Origin: Epiperipatus broadwayi
Taxonomy: Eukaryota > Onychophora > Udeonychophora > Euonychophora > Peripatidae
Direction of reading: 5' to 3'
Assembly (NCBI GenBank): GCA_028023455.1
Contig: JAQFVV010000443.1
Coordinates: 126,001 to 190,000, forward strand
Length of the DNA stretch: 64,000 bases
The position numbers were made by a program, and so were the translations under genes. The notes beneath the pieces were generated by a model. It was not told the origin of the DNA and made no database searches. It worked only from the letters and a program-made list of their open reading frames with translations. Shown in pieces: positions 58,654 through 64,000 of the stretch (within the stretch, counting starts at the first letter, position 1; every line of letters begins with the position of its first letter).

Positions 58654-60634
58654 GTACCTTTTTCAGTAAACTAGGCATTAAGATCACCATATTCAAATAA
58701 TTACTTTGTTGAGTTACTTGTATTCAGTTTTTCATGATGCCTGCTTTTAATTCCAATTTTGTCTATTCTTTGTAAGGCTTTCTCTTATTATTATGAATGT
58801 CATCCTTTCATACTTTATAGCATCTTTTTGTTTGTACTTTGTGTAATATAAGTTAAGGTTGTTAATTTATTGATTATATTGTAACTTTGATTCATATGTT
58901 CTTCAATATTTTTTTTCTTCTATATATTTATTTGTATTTGTACAATTTATCATTAGTAACTTTGCATTAATTTTTTATTACTTGATATGTTTCCATAAAT
59001 TTATTTTTAATCAGTCATATTTCTAATTACATCATGGTTTTTGACTTATATTTTCATTGTACTTATATCTTGAAATATAATATATTTACATTAATCGACA
59101 TAGAAACATTTAATTCCAGCTAATGTTCATTATATCTATTTTCTGAAGCTTGTAATAAGGAACCTTTATAAAGTATATATTGATTTTATTTCAGACCTTA
59201 GGTTTTCTATATAATCATAAATGTCTTAACCTTAATGTATATCTTAAATACAGCACACTTCAAATCTTATAGATCTTTGTGATTTTACATTGGTATTTCT
59301 TTTAATTATGAACTAGACTAATGATCTGCTGTAGTATTTATGGTTTTTATCTTTTGATAATTTATTTTCTTACATTCAATTATTTCTGGTACAATCCATA
59401 TATGGATGTCTTTCTGGTCACATAGAGTGTTTTTTTGTTTTTTTTTAATACCTATTATGTCATTATAAAGTATAGTCTTTTGCCATCTTCTTTAAGGCAT
59501 CTTTCTTTTTTTTTTTTTTGATTATCCAGAGAATATAACAATTCAGTTATATAGACTAATGTAAATTAGTTATCTTTTTTCTAAATATAATTTTTTTTAG
59601 TCTGTAATTTTTATTGATTCCAAATAGTCTATTACTGTACTGTTATGTTATTTTTTTGTCTTGATTCTTCTTATTTACATTTTTATAAATAAACTATAAT
59701 GAGTATCTTTTATGGAGAAACTTATATAAAAATGAAAAATATTTGAATTGATTGGTGTTAGAGTTTCAATTTATTAATCGTTTGAATATAAAAATTACTA
59801 CTTTTTACCTATTAATCTGAAATAGTTATTAGAAGAGATTCTTTGATTGTTTACTATGACATATAGTAATTCTTTTTGGTGCAACAACAAAAAAAATCTT
59901 CACCATTGATATTTTTTATGTGCAATTTTTTTTTTTAAAAGAGCTAATAATGTCTTATCTCTTTTAGATTTGTAAAGAAGGATCTCAAGAAAAATTTTAA
60001 AATATTTGTTGCATAGATTGAGTGTTTTCAAATTCATTTTTATTTTGAAAGTGATGTCTTGAACATTTTTCCCCCCATTAAAAATTGATGATGATTAACA
60101 TCTTGAAATTTGTTGTAACTATTTTTAGAATTTATTTAATCTCATATTATTACTAATTTATTTTAAAAACAAAAAGTTCATTTTTTTTGAAACTTTTTAA
60201 TTTTTAAAACAGTTTTGTTTTTTAAAACAAGGTTCACTGGGGAAGGCGGGTATTTTTTTTTGTTTTTTACAACAGGATGTGAAATTCAAAACAGCATTTT
60301 AACATTGGTAAATGTTTTCAAATATTTTTAATAATAAAATTGTTATTAAATTTAAATGATGAGAGTTTTTTAATTGCTTGTTGAATTTCTTAGTAGCATA
60401 ATAGATTGAAAAACTAAAACATTTCAATTTTTCTTACTATTTATATCTCATAATTTATTTTATTTATAGAAAAAATATTTTTTTTAAGAATGATTTTTTA
60501 AAATTGCAAATATTGGATTATATTATCCAATAGAGGGCATTATTTGATTTGAAATTATCTAAAATAGAAAATAATGGGGCAATTTTGCTAACATTCTTTG
60601 ATCTATTTGCATGACAATAAAAAATTTTATTTAA

Positions 60635-60924
60635 ATATATAGGGTGTATGAGCACAGACTTTCACACGACCCATCACTCTCCACTCTATCTTATAACACT
60701 GATACACTTGAACACATGTCGAAAAGATAAATAATCACCAATATGCATATTACGTGCTAAAGCAGCAGTCATCAGTTGGTCCAGATTATCATCTCTACAC
60801 ATGAAATACGTATATTGGTGATTATTTATCTTTTCAACATATGTGTTAAAGTGTATCAGTGTTACGAGATAGAGTGGAGAGTGGTGCGTAGTGTGAAAGT
60901 CTGTGCTCATATACTCTATATATT
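60635..60924. mobile_element. MITE, ~290 bp, with ~120-bp inverted arms
   Basis: Left arm: TATATAGGGTGTATGAGCAC, AGACTTTCACAC, ACTCTCCACTCTATCT, CACTGATACACTT, AAAAGATAAATAATCACCAA. The same blocks appear inverted on the right. A ~55-bp centre (CAGCAGTCATCAGTTGGTCC) is unpaired. The overlapping frames on the two strands (60686-60910 and 60776-60985) are by-products of the inverted repeat. The ends are TATATA-rich, so a target duplication cannot be resolved. Confidence 0.85.
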
Positions 60925-61170
60925 ACATATATTGATGCAGATATATAATAAGCCTGTATTTCAGTTATTAAATTTAAATACTTAATTTGCAAAGAAAAGT
61001 TTTTATCCTAATTTGTTTTTAGATATTATTTTTATCAATAGAATAATTTCTTCATTATAAAAACTTTGTTTTAATGTTAAAAATTAAGTTTAAACTTCAT
61101 TATTTCTATTTATTTGTATGTTTTTGCAATTGCAATATTAATCATATTTTATATATGGACTTAAATACAG

Positions 61171-61296
61171 GAATTGGCAGCATGTGCCTTGTTCCTAGCA
61201 GCAAAAGTGGAAGAACAACCTCGTAAACTCGAACATGTCATTGGAGTAGCTCATAGATGTTTATATCGAGAAGACCCACCACATCCCAAAAGTGAG
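61171..61296 (+). CDS. CCNT1: Cyclin T, coding exon 3 (cyclin box)
   Basis: A 126-bp exon of exactly 42 codons, phase 0 at both ends. It encodes [23 protein letters not shown] and [30 protein letters not shown] separates cyclin T from the close relative cyclin K, which reads KVEETPKK. The acceptor is ACAG|GAA and the donor GAG|GTAATA. Exons 1 to 3 give 118 residues. The rest of the cyclin boxes and the long C-terminal region must lie right of the window; I looked for the next block (human AYLQQVQDL) in 61297-64000 and did not find it. Confidence 0.93.
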
Positions 61297-62088
61297 GTAA
61301 TATAATTAAAAGAATAATTTATTGGATATTATTATGATGTTAAATTCAACTGTATTTGAAATCAATTGCTGTTGCTTAAATAAATATTTTTTTGTTTATA
61401 GTTATTTTTTCCTCCCAAAATAGTAATAAATTAGAAATATAAAAAATATAATTAAATTCAAATCTTTTAATTAAAGTATATTTACGCTATTTCTGGGAAA
61501 TCAACTTCAGAAAAAACATTTCATTTTTTTAAATCTTGGCTTTGTCCCAAAAAAATTTTAAAATAATAAATGAATAAAGATATAGATGTCAACTTGCCTG
61601 AGTAAACCTTTCTATAATATTTTGCTTAATTTGATTTATGAATAAATTAAAGGGAAAAATAATAATATATATCCATCTTTACAAGTTGATTTGCTTAAGT
61701 TCATGGTGCCTTGATTTCAAATTTATTTTTTATATAAATAGCCATCTTTTAAAATAGTATATTAAATATATTATGAGTACATTTATTGCAATTATTTTTA
61801 AAAAAATCAACTTTAGAAATAAAAAAAAACAACCAATACTTAAATAAAAAGGTTTTTTTTTTTTTTAACAGCTTTTTTATTACTGAAGTGTAGAAGTCTG
61901 TTTTGTCTTGATTTTAGAGCTAATATCTTATGTTTAGGAATAATAATTATGAATTATACATTATATTCAACAGTTAACAATGGAAAAGCATGAAATGCAT
62001 AAGAATCTGTGAAAAGTAAAGTTGTGTATAGACCCCTCTCTTTTATTTCCCTCATGTCTAATTCTGATGTGAATGTTCACATTGAAAA

Positions 62089-62223
62089 AAAAAAATACAT
62101 ATAATTTTATTGATGGGTGTTCATAAGAAGTTCAAGCACCAGAATCGATCCTGGGACATTCCAATCCCAAGTTGGTTGCTCTATCAATTACGTTAAACTG
62201 CTCAGTGCTTTTTTTTTTTTTTT
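62089..62223 (-). mobile_element. tRNA-like SINE candidate flanked by 10-bp direct repeats
   Basis: ACATTGAAAA occurs directly repeated at 62079-62088 and 62224-62233. Between them, the minus strand of about 62209-62139 resembles a tRNA. A D-arm/A-box-like part (AACGTAATTGATAGAGC) is followed by an anticodon stem-loop CCAA-CTTGGGA-TTGG, whose middle would read TGG (Pro). A B-box-like part (AGGATCGATTCTGG) comes next. The acceptor stem does not pair well, so it is not a working tRNA gene. A 17-nt run (T on the plus strand) sits on the 5' side of the tRNA-like head, and an A-run on the other side, so tail orientation is ambiguous. A tRNA pseudogene is the alternative. Confidence 0.5.
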
Positions 62224-62255
62224 ACATTGAAAATTTATATTTACAGAATGCTATA

Positions 62256-63525
62256 CACCCGGGTCTCGTTTTATGCAGATTATTTTAATGCGATTTTAAA
62301 GTTATGTGATTCATGCTTCTTCTTAATATCTTTGTATGCGGTTTTCTTTTATGTGATGAAAATTATTAGATCAGAAGTCAAGCTCCGATAATGTGCTATT
62401 ACTTTAAATATTCTAATTTTGCGCACTCACACATCATATTTAAAGTAATAGCGCATTATTGGAGTTCGACTTCCATCTAATAATTTCAATATTTTCAGTG
62501 CTTTATATTAGTACTGTAATAGATTTTATGCAATAAAGAAGTTCATAATTCACTTAAAATCAGGATTTTCCCCATTTTATATACACAGATTAAATTTTAC
62601 AAGATTATAATGTAAATCTGTTCAAATGTTATAGATGGAACTATACTATGCATGTTGTTGTTTTTGCATTTTAAATCATATTCTATTTTTGCATTTTTAA
62701 AAAAGAGTACGTAATCAATTAATCATTTAGTGTCCGCAAGTTTATTTTTAAATGGTGAGTAACAGCGGTGGGCACAATTAAATTTGACAATTAAAATCTG
62801 ATTTTTAATTGTAATTAACAATTTAAAAATTACGTAACGTGATATGAAATTAAGGTGATGTGAAACGATGAAATTTAATTTTTACTTGTTGGTTTTAATT
62901 AAATTTTGCCCAACAGTGGCGAGTCGGTGTCTTTTTATTATCGTAAGTCTAGTCTAAGTTCTTATTTTTATTTTAAACTTAGTTTATTCTAACGGAGAGA
63001 AAAAAAAACACCCAAGAAAATGAATTTCTTTGGAAACAAAAATTTCAATTTTAGATCGCTTAGCGAAATGGGGAGGATCAACAACGATTGGAAAACGTTT
63101 TAGTTGTATTTCCTCTTGACTTGGTTTAAGGAGAAGCTACAGTACATCACGTCACATCATGACAAATCTGACGTTGCAAATAGCGATAATGATTAAAATA
63201 CCGTATGTATATGAAAAAAATATAAATTACGCATAAAAATATATTGTTTTGAATAAAATTAAATACTGTACTTAATAAAAAAAGTTTGATTTGTATCAAT
63301 TTTTTCCAAATTTGAAATTTTTTATTAGTCATATTTTATTTTCTAATTTTTTTTTTTATGTGAATTTTAAAGTAATTTTACGTTGTTGCTTTGCTTTTAT
63401 TAATTTTTGGAAAATTACAGTACGTATTCCCCATTTTTCAAGGTAAATTAAGTTTATTTTTGTGCTATTTCTTTTGTGCACGTTTTCTGAGGAGCCTATC
63501 TACCGCATAAAACGAGACCCAGGTG
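62256..63525 (-). mobile_element. TA-flanked MITE family B, copy 4 (1,270 bp, longest)
   Basis: Ends CACCCGGGTCTCGTTTTATG and CGCATAAAACGAGACCCAGG (inverted), flanked by TA (62254-62255 and 63526-63527). Orientation is opposite to 43117 and 44899. It contains the internal hairpin at 62375-62473 (AATGTGCTATTACTTTAAAT and ATTTAAAGTAATAGCGCATT). It also holds a segment (GTGAGTAACAGCGGTGGGCA, AATTAAATTTGACAATTAAA) shared with the 43117 copy but absent from 44899. No transposase frame; the minus frame 63147-63332 is repeat sequence. It may be closest to the family's full non-autonomous form. Confidence 0.82.
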
Positions 63526-63781
63526 TATGCTATTTAGCAAATATAATGTACAGTGTTTAATTTAACACATATAACATGGGATTATTCATTTAATGTTTCC
63601 ATTTGCTTCCATTTTATTTTATAGAAAATTTTAGGACAGCATTGATCATTGTCTTGTCTATTTATTAATGACATTTCTTCAATTTGCATTATGTCTTCTT
63701 TATTCAATTAAATATATATAAAAAATGTAACTTCGAGAATTTAATGAGCTGTAATCTCGGAAAATGTAACAAACAAAATAT

Positions 63782-63987
63782 ATGCATAACTGTATTAGAA
63801 ATTACTTTTGTATTGTAAAATTACCAAACTATTCCAAGTGTACTTTCGTTTTTTTAACAAATGCCACAATTTTCTTCTCACCGTCAATGGCATGATTATG
63901 GTTGTTATGATTAAGTAGTTGGAAGTACACTAAGCATACTTTTCTAATTTTACAATATAAAGCTTATCTCTAATACGATTATGCATG
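63782..63987. mobile_element. Small inverted-repeat element, ~206 bp
   Basis: ATGCATAACTGTATTAGA at the left is mirrored by TCTAATACGATTATGCAT at the right. Inward, TATTGTAAAATTA and AGTGTACTT are also mirrored. The arms are about 60 bp with mismatches. No coding capacity. The family is not known to me. Confidence 0.6.
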
Positions 63988-64000
63988 TATTTTGTTTGTT

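Larger units (their letters stand above)
57139..61170 (+). other. CCNT1: Cyclin T intron 2 (~4.0 kb)
   Basis: Donor GTAAGT at 57139, acceptor AAATACAG ending at 61170, phase 0. It holds the 852-bp inverted-repeat element (57802-58653) and a 290-bp MITE (60635-60924). Between them, 58654-60634 is A/T-rich with poly-T runs near 59500 and 59930 and no gene. Confidence 0.85.
61297..64000 (+). other. CCNT1: Cyclin T intron 3, open at the right edge
   Basis: Begins with the donor GTAATA. It contains a SINE candidate (62089-62223), a family B MITE (62256-63525) and a small hairpin element (63782-63987). 61297-62088 is A/T-rich with long homopolymer runs and shows nothing else. Confidence 0.75.

Noticed and set aside
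62139-62209. Functional tRNA-Pro gene on the minus strand
   Set aside because: The anticodon loop and B-box look tRNA-like but the acceptor stem does not pair and the unit is flanked by direct repeats, so a SINE or pseudogene is more likely.
1-64000. CRISPR arrays, operons, phage or plasmid features
   Set aside because: No short regularly spaced identical repeats with unique spacers and no bacterial genes; the spliced metazoan genes show a eukaryotic nuclear origin.

Overview
The window is a piece of an animal nuclear genome, very A+T-rich and full of decayed transposable elements. Its coding content is four spliced exons from two conserved metazoan genes, with GT-AG introns; there are no operons or bacterial genes. 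The element types (RTE-like and related LINEs, a Ty3/gypsy-like LTR element, a hAT element with a BED-type finger, TA-flanked MITEs) fit an arthropod best, but the sequence does not fix the order or species.

The host genes are KANSL2 and cyclin T. On the minus strand near the left edge is one exon of KANSL2, a subunit of the NSL histone-acetyltransferase complex (1713-1951). On the plus strand are the first three coding exons of cyclin T, the CDK9 partner in P-TEFb: 19556-19701, 57057-57138 and 61171-61296. Joined in frame they give the first 118 residues, the first part of the cyclin box. Intron 1 is about 37.4 kb, intron 2 about 4.0 kb, and intron 3 runs off the right edge. As far as I recall the two genes are also neighbours in human (12q13), so this may be an old linkage. 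Here they are divergent, with about 17.6 kb between the nearest exons.

Region by region. 1-5 kb: the KANSL2 exon, then nothing recognisable. 5.2-7.2 kb: a wrecked LINE on the plus strand. 8-11.1 kb: diverged direct repeats and a 418-bp MITE. 11.7-14.7 kb: an RTE-family LINE on the minus strand whose two halves lie in swapped order, like a circular permutation. 15-17 kb: a tandem duplication and a MITE. 19.2-19.7 kb: the cyclin T start. 20.4-27.0 kb: an LTR retrotransposon shell that received a MITE and a full-length 3.23-kb RTE element with a 10-bp target-site duplication. 27.6-29.3 kb: a LINE split by a TA-flanked MITE. 30-34 kb: short tandem repeats and a MITE. 35.5-36.5 kb: a hAT element with a perfect 8-bp duplication. 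40-46 kb: two nested-MITE cases and two copies of a ~1-kb TA-flanked family. 49.8-56.1 kb: a small MITE, an RTE scrap, a 519-bp near-perfect palindrome and a LINE fossil with a C-terminal zinc finger. 57.8-63.99 kb: an 852-bp inverted-repeat element with internal repeats, three more MITE-like elements and a tRNA-like SINE candidate, around cyclin T exons 2 and 3.

I see no novel multi-gene system. The interest lies in the cyclin T gene model, the possible conserved linkage, the permuted RTE copy and the order of insertion that the nested elements record. All comparisons are by eye and from memory; no alignment or search was run.
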